Origin: Aureobasidium sp. EXF-3400
Lineage: Eukaryota > Ascomycota > Dothideomycetes > Dothideales > Saccotheciaceae
DNA: 32,583 bases
Assembly (NCBI GenBank): GCA_024195585.1
Contig: SWBL01000451.1
Span: 1 to 32,583 of the forward strand
Direction of reading: 5' to 3'
The notes under the pieces were generated by a model, which saw nothing but the letters and a program-made list of their open reading frames with translations, was not told where the DNA came from and searched no databases. Every line of letters begins with the position of its first letter. Positions within the stretch are counted from its first letter, which is position 1. The translations under genes were made by a program, and so were the position numbers. Below, in pieces: positions 19,769 through 30,024 of the stretch.

Positions 19769-20612
19769 CGGTGCTATCTCGCAAACTTTTGGACCAACTC
19801 ATGGTTATTCGTACATGCGACGCTTATCAATAGGCCAACGAAACAGTATTCTACTCTCTTAAACCGCCACGATTGGATTGTATCAATGACTGTTGTTGTG
19901 CAAGCCACCTGATTCCCGAAGCAGCAAGTGCTCTCTGTATGGATCGAAGGTAGGGCTTGAACTCAGCTGTTCTGCAAGCCTAAGCCATGGTACCAGATAC
20001 ATTGTGTCCGGGTCAGCATGGTCAGACACTCTGTAGCCCGCAGGCAGCACCTTGTATTAGGAAATGAGAGTAGGATCGCGTAAATGCTGATCAAAGTAGG
20101 CTTTCGTCCAAGATTGCCCTAGCGTACCGGAGATATCCTCGGTAAGAGATTACTGGCAGATGATGTGCAACCAGAAGACTGTTTTGTTCACTCTACCTCT
20201 CCTCATGGTTGAATCCTAACTCTTGTCAGCAATCTAGAACTCAGAAGCGTTCTTGTGGATACAGACTCTGTTGTGTAGTAGAGTCTTGCTGATAAAGATG
20301 AGAGCATTGTTTCTCTAGGGTGTCGAACCTGTTGAGACTTATCTGTGGCGGACGGCCACGCTGATGAGTATACAGAGGATGTAGCCACGTGACCGCAAAA
20401 ATCGGTTTTCTCCTGACTTCACAGTCCAGACACGACGGAGCGGAGCGGCTTAGTTCCCTAATGTCTCCATGAGTTCAATTGCAGATACTACATATTGTTG
20501 CTTTCCGTGATCGCTTAATTTCGAGATACATTGCTATCGCCTCCAGATCGGCGGCCCTGTTTGATGCTATCTCAGGAACTTGCTCCTGACAAATTGCCAC
20601 GAGACAATCCCG
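19769..20612. other. No recognisable gene
   Basis: Stops are frequent on both strands. A sequence near 19941-19996 weakly resembles a tRNA A-box and B-box on the minus strand but does not fold as a tRNA. No repeat of note. Confidence 0.5.
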
Positions 20613-21027
20613 CTATATGTCCTCAGAGGTGGAAAATGGACTGGCAAGATGTAATGGCAGAAACCTGTAGCCACCGAAACCATAGATGTTATCTTCAAAG
20701 CAAGATCAGTCACTGCGTTAGAAGTGGAAGGACGACAATATGACTCACGGCCTTGATGCTTGAGGGCGTGAACAACATCCAGTGAAGTGACGGTCTTGCG
20801 TTGGACGTGCTCGGTGTAGGCGACAGCGTCACGGATGGCTTCTTGAGGAAGGACCTAAGAATACTACGTGTCTCATCGTAAAGTGCGGCAGATATACGCT
20901 TGACTCCTCCGCGGCGAGTAAGACGGCGAATAGAGGGCTTTGTGATCCCTTCAATATTGTCGCGGGCGATTTTGAGGTGACGTCGGGCACCCGGTTTCCC
21001 GAGACCTTTGCCACTTCTCCCATGCCC
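20613..21027 (-). pseudogene. Divergent histone H4 relic with intron and frameshift
   Basis: On the minus strand the sequence reads [20 protein letters not shown], then [20 protein letters not shown], an unmistakable histone H4 core, followed by [12 protein letters not shown]. At about 20843-20845 one base has been lost. The next frame continues [20 protein letters not shown] and [18 protein letters not shown] donor (20748-20743) then opens an intron of about 55 bp, after which YGFGG, the H4 C-terminus, resumes at 20685-20670. The normal stop is replaced by TAC, adding 18 codons to a TAG at 20613. The start codon is not identifiable; GGG follows AAG at 21028, where an early intron could have ended. 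Histone H4 is among the most conserved proteins, so about one difference every four residues is extreme. H4 packages DNA with H3; this copy probably does not. Confidence 0.85.
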
Positions 21028-21136
21028 CTTGTAGGCAAGCCCTTTAGATAAAGTTTGTTGACCATCATGCCCTTCAATGTTCAACTGGCCAGACTTAGCT
21101 ATTGGAGTATGAAACATCAGTACGACTCGTAGGAAG

Positions 21137-21646
21137 TCAAATAATGCAGGAGATCTGACCAGAGTGCGACAGCGTAGAAGGTATGTTGCTGACGAAGCTA
21201 GAAGATGGATCTCCAAGGACAGAACAGGTAGATTTCGTCACGGTTGGGAAGGTCAGAGTCAACTTACTCAGCGATGCAAATCTAGCCATCTTGCCAAGGA
21301 GACTTGAATTTCTACCAAGGGGTAAAGTTTTGGAGATGTGTACAGAGTGCTGGTCAGCAAAGCGACAACTAGCTGTGAAAGTCTGAACAGCGTGGAGAAT
21401 GGGGGAATATGATAGGAGTCCTGAAGGACCGAGGTTAGCAGCACGAGAGTACAAAATATAGGACGGATGAGGGAGCCCATGACCATAAAATTGTATATCA
21501 AGTAAGCGAAGTCCTGCCCGTTTGGAGAAGATCGTGAACATCTCGCTGCTTACGCTCATGTTTTTACTCAGTGAGGTCTCTCTGTAGAGGCAGCCGTGTA
21601 ATACTGCCGGAATGTTCCGAAGATTGATCAGGTCATCAAGAGGCAT
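21137..21646 (-). CDS. Unrecognised 169-residue protein
   Basis: Intact minus-strand frame from ATG 21646 to a stop at 21137. It begins [18 protein letters not shown] and has mixed hydrophobic and Ser/Thr-rich composition, with stretches such as [19 protein letters not shown] and [16 protein letters not shown] that could be leucine-rich-repeat-like strands. It has no signal peptide, membrane span or catalytic motif. It ends about 110 bp upstream of the histone H4 relic on the same strand. A frame overlapping its end continues into the H4 frame, so a past fusion or read-through cannot be excluded. No family is recognised. Confidence 0.35.
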   Translation of the reverse strand: MPLDDLINLRNIPAVLHGCLYRETSLSKNMSVSSEMFTIFSKRAGLRLLDIQFYGHGLPHPSYILYSRAANLGPSGLLSYSPILHAVQTFTASCRFADQHSVHISKTLPLGRNSSLLGKMARFASLSKLTLTFPTVTKSTCSVLGDPSSSFVSNIPSTLSHSGQISCII

Positions 21647-23005
21647 CTCTGAACAAGACGACCGAAGGCATCATGTCTTTCCTCTGGAATAAGATCATTC
21701 CAGTCCATCAAAAACTTTCCAGACCAGAATTTTGACGACAGATGAGACGTAACGAGCCCTACAACTTGCGAACCTTGAATTTGGTCCACTCTTAGTCAAC
21801 TCGCACTTCGTAACTCGCTTTAACATGTATAGTCTTCTACGTAGCTGGGTATCTTACATCCTAAATTCCAGGGCTATTGATTGTACGGGGCGGATCAAGC
21901 GGAGCGGTATATGTGTGTTCTGTACCAAGTTTTTCGAAGAGCTGACAGTGAAGCTGTCATGGCAACGAGGTCAACGACGATAATGATAAGGATGAGTGTG
22001 AATGGAAGTCCGGATGCCAGCAAGCAATCGCTCCATTAGAGGATGGATCCCGAGGCTACCAGCGAGAAGCTGCGGAGATCCCGATGGCCACCAGGTGAGT
22101 GAATTGTCCTGGGGAAAGGTGTGGATGATGAGGGGTCTAGGTGCTGAGCTGGAAAGGAGTCATTGACCGAAAAGTACTGTGAGGCAGGCGGTGACGGTCA
22201 TGAAAGTAGCGTGCTATTTGTACTTTGAGTAGCTTCGGTAAATTTACCAATGGCAAATTATAGTGTGTGATATCTTGTACAGGCTTAGAGACTCGACTGG
22301 GTCCTAAGTCTGCACTGTCGGCACAAGAATGGTAGAGGCGGTTTACTCATCAAGCGCGCGCGTGCGTGGTAAGAATATGCTCGAGAGATTCTGTTCGGTG
22401 AACCAGATGAGGTGTACCATCAGCCGAGAAAGCATCACTTGCATTCTCCAGAGCAACATATTCAGCTCTGCGTAGCCATAGGAAGGGTATAAGGCGTAGA
22501 CGTGACTCTCGGGGTTCTATGTTTCTAGATGGTCCCACCAGCCCAGAGAATGGGTTGGAGGAGTTTGGTCGACATGAACAATGCATTGCTTTTGAGTGAA
22601 CAGGCGTAGCATCCGCTAAGCGACGCGAAGGAAGAATGAAAGTGGAAAACGTTGATAATTGTACGCGCGAGCCCGACGCACAGCGGCACAATTACCGGCT
22701 GATCTTTTCCCGCAACGAGCTGATTGAGTTGTTGTTTCCAGCCTGTACAGCGTATACGACTGATGGTTAAGGAATCGTGCTGACGCCGCACAATAGACCG
22801 CTCTCCGTCTCGATATTCCGTTCATTCCCTGTTTCCCTTCGATTATTTTCTTGCCTTAGCAGATGAGCGTGTCAGATGATCAAGAACAAACTACAACGTG
22901 TCGTGAGATCCAAATCGCTTGAACGATCTCATGCTGTCCTTTCGTTAAGCAGATATTCGCTCAACAATAGGCTCCAATAGAACAACTCTCGATCGTCTTA
23001 AATCT
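21647..23005. other. No recognisable gene; isolated exon-like pieces
   Basis: A plus-strand frame at about 21952-22094 (NDDNDKDECEWKSG and following) ends in a textbook donor, CCAG|GTGAGT, at 22095, but I found no partner exon. Minus-strand frames at 22350-22691 are protein-like toward their ends (RLIPFLWLRRAEYVALENAS) but lack a start. These may be relic exons. Confidence 0.3.
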
Positions 23006-23344
23006 CTACTTGTCTCTGTAGATATGGCTGGCAATTTTAGTCGTCGTCTTCGTTTGTTCAAGTTCACACCGGTCGCCCACTTGCCAACGATGAGCTCCGA
23101 TAACCCACATGATTGACATCAAAAAGCTTCTCTGACTCTCGCTAATTGCCATGGAGTTGACTCCCGCAATGGAATTTGGCATGATGGTCCGCCTTGTGCG
23201 AATTGCAGTGGATTTTTCCAGCCTCTGAGGTAGTGATGATGCTTTTATCCAGCCGGAGGTAGGAGAAAAAACTATTACGACGGACCAGATATCACTAAAC
23301 AAGAGCCATTTATCATGTTGCGGTAGACATGGTTTTAAGCGCAT
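23006..23344 (-). CDS. Unrecognised 112-residue ORF
   Basis: Minus-strand frame from ATG 23344 to TGA/TAG at 23006. It has a hydrophobic-aromatic N-terminal segment (WLLFSDIWSVVIVFSPTSGW) and a basic, Met-rich remainder. No domain, no intron and no promoter-like tract is visible. It may be a relic exon or chance. Confidence 0.2.
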   Translation of the reverse strand: MRLKPCLPQHDKWLLFSDIWSVVIVFSPTSGWIKASSLPQRLEKSTAIRTRRTIMPNSIAGVNSMAISESQRSFLMSIMWVIGAHRWQVGDRCELEQTKTTTKIASHIYRDK

Positions 23345-23347
23345 CAC

Positions 23348-23950
23348 ACTGTGCGTCTTCCATAAGTTGAAAAGTTGATCGCGTAGATGTTCAACGACTT
23401 CCTACCTTGAGATCGGTTTCATCTGCACAGCTCCGATTTACGGATTTATAAAATCAGGTTGCAATATAGCACTTGCAGTTTGGAAGACACATACTACAAG
23501 CATACAGGAATTGAATGATACACAAAGAAATCTGCTAATCTTGATGTAACTATCAGCCATAAGAAGTTGGTCTTCTATCGAAGCCATCGTTCTGATACAA
23601 TGCGAACAGCTTGACCATAAAGCACTGTTTGCGGATCGAATCTATATTGTTGAAAAGGATATTCGCACTGTTGGGTCTACTCGTTCTCGTGTCTTCAACC
23701 TCTCTCAGAAGGTCCGATTTCAATCAAACAGACTGTGAAGCTGCCACCCATGGTTGCGCAACCTGAAAGTTGTCTATAGCCGGGTGTGCATAAGAGGGTG
23801 TATGATTTCTAACTCAAATATACTGTTCATAGGTTCGAGACTATCGCCACAACCCTGTGAAACATGTTGAACAACGATTTGAAGCAGGTCGAACTTGAGC
23901 TTGTTGATGTGGTTCCTCGACTTCTCTTTGATCAGCCCATAAGACGTCCA
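23348..23950. other. No recognisable gene
   Basis: Downstream flank of a decayed minus-strand gene. No supported frame or repeat. Confidence 0.5.
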
Positions 23951-24680
23951 TTACGCATTCCAGTACATGGGTTGAAGGTTGACGACCTCTGCTTCAATCT
24001 CCTGCCTCTGGAGCGATCTTTCAGTTTCATAAATTGTGTTAATTATCCGTGTGTATCTGGATGTTGATCCAACACCGCTTTCCAACATCGCAGTGGAGAT
24101 GTAGTGCCCAACAATTGACAGATCTTCGAAATTTGACACGAAAGATTTTCCAGGCGCCGCATGGAAGTACTGAGTGCTGTGCAATCCGGATTCTAAGACT
24201 TGATTGAGTGGATAGTTCAAATAAGACACGAGATCTCAGTAGGCTTTGATAGCTTGTTGTCTAGCCTGTTCAGCCGTCGTGAACAGTGAGAGAAGCTGCT
24301 TATCTGGCGATTTGGCGTCACGCATCTCTGGTTTGAATCAATTGTATGGATCCTTCGGGACAATGTCTGTGTAGTGGTTCGCAGAGGGCACCTAGAGTGT
24401 TATTGCTCGTTCTTGTGCACGAGTGTAGTTGTCTGATGTCAGCCAAATGTTTCTGGATTTATCTGCCGAATAAATCCTTCGCAATGTCATAAGCCGGAGG
24501 AGAAGAATGGTCGAAAAAGTTATCCTGGATATAGCCGATCGTAGCACCGATGATACTCAAGTTCTCTCCCAGCACACGAGCCGGATCCTGGTGGGCAGTC
24601 TGACTGAGCACTGCATCGTCAGCATCTGAACCATAATCAGACACGCAGCTCGAATTTGCTTCTTCTTCGATAGGACTCAT
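23951..24680 (-). pseudogene. Decayed two-exon gene, family unknown
   Basis: Exon 1 starts at ATG 24680 with an acidic N-terminus (MSPIEEEANSSCVSDYGSDA) and continues through ENLSIIGATIGYIQDNFFD to about 24462, where TAA follows. A CTGAC branch-like motif and a CTCTAG acceptor (24394-24392) mark a likely intron whose donor has been lost; the site now reads CAG|ATAAAT, one G to A change from GTAAAT. Exon 2 runs 24391-23951, 147 codons, with TGA at 24340-24338 and at 24238-24236. It includes KSPDKQLLSLFTTAEQARQQ, LVSYLNYPLNQVLESGLHS and RIINTIYETERSLQRQEIE. The texture is clearly coding, but the stops and the lost donor indicate a dead gene. No family is recognised. The exact splice phase does not resolve by eye. 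Confidence 0.45.
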
Positions 24681-24741
24681 GATATTGAGTTCCAGAGAGC
24701 GATATTGTATAAAAGCTTGAAGTGCTTGGAGATCTGGATAT

Positions 24742-25296
24742 TTATGTTTTGTGATGAGTATCAAACTTTACACACAGATCTCGGCCATCTTCAAAGAGTA
24801 TGTAAGTACATGAGTGTAACTCTTCCAACGTGGAGTTGACTCTGGCTTACAAAGTCATCTGCGCATGTTGTGGTCATACGACATAATGTCGTACAGATAC
24901 TTTGGGGGGCTTGTGGCTATTGCATATATGAAGACGCTTCCTTTCATAAGCTTCCGATGCGAGTCCGTATTGTTCATCAGCGACGTGTACGCGTAGATAC
25001 CCATCTTCGTCAAAGGACCCGTCCGATCTCGTGATCTCAAACCCCTACGGTTCGTCATGAGAGCACCGTATCTCGCGTGATATTATATACAAGACTTTCG
25101 TATGTCATAAACGCCCCGTCAGTATTTGCCAACTCTGCTCTATCCGATCGGCAATCGGTATATGGGATGTTTCATATGCTGACCATATTCGATTGAAATC
25201 TCTAAGAAAGCGAGAAATCATTGACTCCTGCGTTTCTACCAGCAGTGATGGTATTGATGATCTACTGATGGTACGGAGCACGTTTGTGGTAGCTAG
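24742..25296 (-). pseudogene. Decayed gene, family unknown, four stops
   Basis: A minus-strand frame of 185 codons begins near 25296, just downstream of a TATAAATAGG motif (25311-25302 on that strand). It includes ISRSSIPSLLVETQESMISR, LRDFNRIWSAYETSHIPIAD and ITRSDGSFDEDGYLRVHVAD. It is cut by TGA 25107-25105, TAG 25047-25045, TGA 24876-24874 and TAA 24849-24847. The third of these could reflect a changed TGG or CGA, and the last lies in a possible donor (TTT|GTAAGC). An alternative frame from ATG 25058 is open for 67 codons, so the strand is firmer than the frame. It ends about 60 bp upstream of the ATG of the next minus-strand relic. No family is recognised. Confidence 0.35.
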
Positions 25297-25301
25297 TCAT
25301 G

Positions 25302-25311
25302 CCTATTTATA
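25302..25311 (-). promoter_or_regulatory. TATA-box-like motif
   Basis: TATAAATAGG on the minus strand lies directly upstream of the decayed coding frame ending at 24742. Position and sequence fit a TATA box; function is inferred. Confidence 0.35.
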
Positions 25312-26656
25312 ATTCTATAGCACGAAAGAGTCAAAAGAATCCGCCGATACAAATAAAATTTGAGCACAGAGACGCACAGTCGATGGCTAAACATCATCTT
25401 TCAACTGGAATTCTCCTTCTCTGTCACCACATCTCAGATCTTGCTTTGTAAGGCGGAAGTAGTCGTCCGAGGAAGACTACTATGTACGTCAAGCTGAGTT
25501 GAACGATTCCTTTTTCGATCTATACGCCCTCAATGCACAGATCTTATGGACAGCTCAAGAACTCTCTCGAAAGATCTCGAATGTATATAGTGTGTACGAG
25601 ACTCGTGCGTGCTAGAAAGAGTCACTTGTCTGATCCTGAGAGGTGTAGGAGGCAATGGCTTCTCTAGATCTGGAGCCGAACGTAGCGGAGATTTTTTCAA
25701 ATGCAGAAGATATATCTCAGCCTGAGTGCCCGAGCAGATATGACAGGACATCGTAATAGGGTAAGGAATACTGCAGAAACTGCTCCAAAAGGAGCAGATA
25801 TTGACCTGCCTTATCAAGTTCCACTCTTGAGTTATCGTGAATCCAGAGTATGACAATCTTCACTCATGGGCTCGAGCAGTACGAACACGATGTTAGATGG
25901 CTGGAGGGTATGATGATATTCACAGAAGAAATTCTTGTAGGTCTAGTAAGCCGAAGTGAAAACAACCACCTCCATGGGTTGGTTGGAGGTACAAATACTA
26001 CTAAGATTTCAGAATGGAGACAAGTTCTGTGCCATAAGATTTTATGGTGATACGATGGAGACAGGAATACCGTGACTATGAGTAACATACAAGTAATCCA
26101 CAATGCGACAAGCGGCAGCATGCGGTAATGTTCATCTGCTAGGATTCTCTCAGTGCTGACCTGAGCCTAATTCGACTATAGATCCTACGTACCCGACTTT
26201 GGGCGATGGATCTGACACCTATCTAAGCTTGTAACAGGTCTGACGATATGCTCGACTGCTGCGTCGTAGCGTTGGATGGGTGGTCCTTCGATACAAGGAA
26301 GCACGATTTTACGCGATCCCTGGAAAACCTGTTACTGCTCCTCGTGATCTCATGATCCAAATCCAATGATCATGCGGCCATTGATAGCGTTACCGTGACT
26401 AAAGCTATTGGCTGGATAGTATTGAGTGAGTGAGCAAACTTGTCATCATTTCTATAACGACTGCGTCTCGCATCATTGTCTGAGTTTCTCGTGGGCTGGC
26501 AAAATCCACCATCAGCACTAGAGTGATGTTGGGGTGCTCTAAATCTCTCGTGGATTATCACGGCTTGTGTGAGAAGATTGTGAAGATAGGAAGACGTGAA
26601 CGACTATAAAGCACCCGCCTCGACGTTCACATCACTTCATGTGGAGTAGACATACT
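25312..26656. other. No firm gene; weak coding-like frames
   Basis: A minus-strand frame around 25530-25856 contains CHICSGTQAEIYLLHLKK and DLEKPLPPTPLR. The KPLPPTP motif is common in fungal proteins. A plus-strand frame from ATG 25850 to 26050 and a minus-strand frame 25864-26121 overlap each other, so at most one is real. None shows a domain. Confidence 0.3.
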
Positions 26657-26923
26657 ATGAAAATAACATTCGAGGACCACAACATACGGTCTGACCTGCA
26701 AACTACCAAAAACAACATCGCACGGCGTCCTGCCACCCCCTTCCCTTCTCCTTCTCTCGAAGGTCAATGCCGAGTACAGAGGTTTCTCGACAATCAAGAA
26801 CTGAACCCAGATAACCAGAAACAAGATAAAGCTGAGTCAACGGAACATGCAAAATTAACGCGCAGCGAAAAATCTGATGTTCGAAAAAGCAGGACGAACG
26901 CGGAATCCCCACTACAAATTTAG
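26657..26923 (+). CDS. Small hydrophilic protein, unrecognised
   Basis: An 88-residue frame from ATG 26657 to TAG at 26921. It is strongly hydrophilic and rich in Asn, Gln, Lys, Glu and Ser (LDNQELNPDNQKQDKAEST), which suggests a disordered protein. It has no signal peptide or membrane segment. An overlapping minus-strand frame is less protein-like. It may be a short secreted-free orphan gene, a relic exon, or chance; no family is recognised. Confidence 0.3.
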   Translation: MKITFEDHNIRSDLQTTKNNIARRPATPFPSPSLEGQCRVQRFLDNQELNPDNQKQDKAESTEHAKLTRSEKSDVRKSRTNAESPLQI

Positions 26924-27839
26924 ATTAACTCCATATTATACAGTGCCGAAGTCACCTCGCAAAGGGCGAGTCAAGAAGAGATTGCGATATCTTCAGTTGC
27001 GATCGAAGATGGATCATCGCTAGGTCAAATTGTTTCCTGAGATCATTATCTGATCAATAAGACTGTCGAACAATGCTTAAATTGCTTCAAACCTCAAGCG
27101 CAAGTCTAGCCAGTATGCTATATATTGCTCAGTTTCCTTCAAACACGTTTTGACCATAACTCTATTAGACCTTCGGATTGGTCAATGTCCAATCCAACTA
27201 CTGTAGCTGAATGTCCTGCTCGGGTGCCAGATCAAGGACAGAGGCAATCGTTAGAGGATGTTTCTCAAGGCTAATGCTTTGCTGGTCGACTCCGGATACG
27301 CGGCCATGATTCCTCATGGTGAGTGTACACAGTCAGCAGAGGTCTGGTTTTGTCAACTTCTGGTTCATACGCCGGGGAAGATCCGTAGACTCAAGCACTA
27401 TATAATACGTTACAGTAGAAGCAAATTACAGTCTGCGCTTTGTGGTGCGTGGCTTCCGCTGCGTCGAGACGCTAACCCCGAATAGGAAGCAACTTCGGTG
27501 CCCTAATCCATGACAGCGGTGGAAACTCGCCTATGTCTCATGTCGTGAGACAGTCTGTATCGATCACAGCCGCATATGTGCTCAATAATTCAGACGCAAG
27601 ACTTGGTCCGATGCGTATTAAAAATTACACAGAGGCCCAATTTTACCAGTCAGGGATATAGGTGCAATCGCACGTTCTAGACTCATGAAGGCGGGATACG
27701 ATCAACACCATCCACGAGCATGTCGAAATCAAATGTCTTTGAGAACTTGAATGAATCAGAAGACCCAGTGCCGGCCTGCTACATGAGAACGCTACTCTGT
27801 CTCCACCGACAAGAATCATGTGACGAGACGTCGATAAGA
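26924..27839. other. No firm gene
   Basis: A 75-codon ATG frame at 27258-27485 (+) begins MFLKANALLVDSGYAAMIPH but shows no domain or partner exon. The rest has only short frames and no repeats. Confidence 0.35.
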
Positions 27840-28308
27840 TGGACAAATTACGAGCACAGAAACCCGACCCTCTGGCAAGCTGGATGCGAGTTATAGGTTG
27901 CCAATCCAGGAGATACCAATGCGGCCTCTAGAAGCTGGTGCATCCGCTGGAACAAGGCAAACCCTCTCTTGTCCTACCAGATGTACTCCGCGGTATGGTT
28001 GCCCCGGAAGCTCCTATCTGGCGATCCTTCAGTCATCATCGCCCACGACATGGGTCTTGGGAAGACTGCTGTGGCCATCGCGACTATGTGGGTCTCGATG
28101 CTCCTTATCAAAGACCAAGACCTTCCCATTGACGACTACAAGTTTGTCAACGGTCCTTACTTGAATTCAACGGTGAATGAACAAGCGCGATTTATCGCAT
28201 GATACCATCCCCAGTGAGTTGGCCAAGGCTGGTACGAGTGACATAGCCATCCTGAGTACTTTGGGTGCAGATACTGAGATGGTTGATCTGCCTGCGGTGA
28301 TTAATTAA
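27840..28308 (+). pseudogene. Helicase fragment with DMGLGKT Walker A (SNF2-like)
   Basis: From about 27897 a plus-strand frame reads LLSYQMYSAVWLPRKLLSG and then VIIAHDMGLGKTAVAIATMW, stopping at TGA 28200-28202. The LxxYQ..VxWL block followed by DMGLGKT is the Q-motif and motif I arrangement of SNF2-type DNA-dependent ATPases. A preceding acceptor-like TTATAG at 27894 and an ATG-led stretch from 27840 (MDKLRAQKPDPLASWM) may be the previous exon. After a one-base shift the text continues DTIPSELAKAGTSDIAILST to TAA at 28308. That tail resembles the C-terminal lobe of UPF1-like helicases, so an internal deletion is possible. Motifs II-VI are absent, so this is a non-functional fragment. Confidence 0.55.
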
Positions 28309-28312
28309 GAAA

Positions 28313-28336
28313 ATAGCAAGATAGCAAAATAGCAAG
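28313..28336 (+). repeat. 8-bp tandem repeat, three copies
   Basis: ATAGCAAG, ATAGCAAA, ATAGCAAG stand head to tail, immediately after the helicase fragment's final stop. It is a simple microsatellite. Confidence 0.8.
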
Positions 28337-29595
28337 ATATCAGCGCGCGCTACCGATGAAATCAGCGCTGAATCTATTGATAAGCCACTATATTGAGACA
28401 TCGAAGTGCGTGAAAATTATGTCTGTACATTGCCAGGTGGTACGGGAACTTTGCCACGATAAAGCGAGAAAGGTGTGAAATCGGTAAGGGCTGCGAGATT
28501 CAAATGGGTGACTGAGCTAGGAGGGGTGGGCGACGAGGAAAGTCGCGGAAGTGATGGGGATCGAAGGGGACATCTGGCAGGAGATCAGAGACCCCAGATC
28601 ACCCTTGCAATACATTTTTCCTATCGTGCGCTTATTGATGGAGTGACGTATAACACTTGAGGTAGTGAGCTATGAGGACATAGTGAGACCTTTGTACTAC
28701 TTCTTCTAGCGCTGAATTTTTCGTTGCAGTCGTAGTCACTTGGTCGGTTTGCATTGACATGGTTCATTTGCAAAGGAAATGATGCTAGAGAGAATCATCC
28801 AGGAGATGATTGTCGTGATGGTCGAAGCTCACTATTCAGCTTCTTCGTCGTCCTCCCGGCGTTTCAGGTGAGTCTCTACAACTTCAAGATGGAGCCTTCA
28901 AGGCACACGCTTCGAGGCGCTCGCCGAGATTCGGTCAACGTTACCTCTATTTGGTCTTGATCAGAAGCGGAAAGAGCGACCTAGTTGACGTAGCGGATGG
29001 TGCGTAGTCAGATCGTGATGTGAGACACTATACAAGGACAAAGAACATGACAATTTATACTCGTGATTATTCCATCCAAAGAATCATCGCTTTCTCATAC
29101 ATCTTCTCGGCCACGTCAACGCGGTCGAGCGTAGGCTGACGGAGCCCTACCGCGTGATCTGGGCTAGCCAAGCCGGTGACACTACCACAACACTACATAG
29201 AGCGATCGAGCAAGGGAGAGAAGGATAACGATCAACAGCGGACGACTAATGAATGAATAGGGGACAAGTTTGATAAACGAAGGAGAAGAGATGTAGGAAT
29301 GGAGACGCGAGAGAATCGAACATCGCTGGGATGACATGGACCCTAAGAACACTTGGCCTAGTCGTCTGTGCATGTGTTCGGCGCGAGTCGAGTTCTTACT
29401 TCTCTCCTGTTTCTCTATATTCACAAATCATCATGGCTCTCTTCCTTCTCTACTTCTTCCTTATTGGCGACATTGGGACAAAGTCGTGCATCCACCCACA
29501 CCGTTTAGCATTCCTTCTTCGTTGCCTGGTTAAACGTGATAAAACACCGTCAGGATTCATCGTTGGTACAGACCACATAGAAGCCTTTGTCCAAG
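28337..29595. other. No recognisable gene
   Basis: Several 60-90-codon frames occur on both strands without domains. The sequence around 29330-29480 has a hydrophobic plus-strand frame (MALFLLYFFLIGDIG) that could encode a membrane or signal segment but leads to no longer protein. Confidence 0.45.
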
Positions 29596-29943
29596 TCAGC
29601 AGTGATCAAGCCTAGGCAGAGGGAAGAGAGACCTCATGCCGCTGGGGCCAAAGCTGTCGGGCTGTAGCGCTCTGCAAAGCAATTGCACCCGGTCGAATTC
29701 ATATCGCTGGTCTCGAGCCAAGCTCCATTTGAGACGATGTGCTGCAGAAGAGTGAAATGTACATGTCTGCGACGTATGGTTTGGTCTGCTCTCATCAATC
29801 CATATGGCGCGAAGCCGACGGGTCACGGCTATGTTCTGCCTTCGTGGACACCCTCCTCCGAAAACCGGACCCGATATCTCTAGAGATTTCGTAATTCCAT
29901 TGGTATAGTGTTGATCCAATTCTGATAATTGGTCTTGCTCCAC
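29596..29943 (-). pseudogene. Possible HET-domain relic
   Basis: A minus-strand frame of 115 codons contains HYTNGITKSLE and, 27 residues later, RRLRAIWIDESRPNH. HET (heterokaryon incompatibility) domains have an ITxNLExAL segment, then RxLWIDAICINQ, then NHQVxxMxxIY. After a frame change at about 29775 the minus strand reads YVADMYISLF, which fits the third block. The region between WID and NH is shorter than usual, and the N-terminal SYxWG motif is missing. Each match is short, so this could be coincidence. If real it is a fragment of a non-self-recognition gene. Confidence 0.2.
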
Positions 29944-30024
29944 ATCGTCCTGGGTTCTTGCACATCACACATATCGCGATGAAGGTCGCGACGTGAATTC
30001 CGTGCACATCGAAGCAATTCTTCC

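Noticed and set aside
19941..19996. Minus-strand tRNA-like A-box (TGGCTTAGGCTTG) and B-box (GAGTTCAAGCC)
   Set aside because: The spacing is short, no 7-bp acceptor stem pairs, and no anticodon arm forms. At most it is a SINE scrap.
20710..21216. A single 168-residue protein containing the H4 core
   Set aside because: After SFLK this frame leaves the H4 match, while the neighbouring frame continues it. The long frame is a by-product of the frameshift.
21180..21650. A divergently paired histone H3 gene next to the H4 relic
   Set aside because: Fungal H3-H4 pairs are divergent, so H3 was expected on the plus strand here. No H3 motif (for example ARTKQTARKS or KSTGGKAPR) is visible in any frame.
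23864..24067. 67-codon plus-strand ATG frame
   Set aside because: It is antisense to the end of the minus-strand relic at 23951-24680, whose sequence looks more protein-like.
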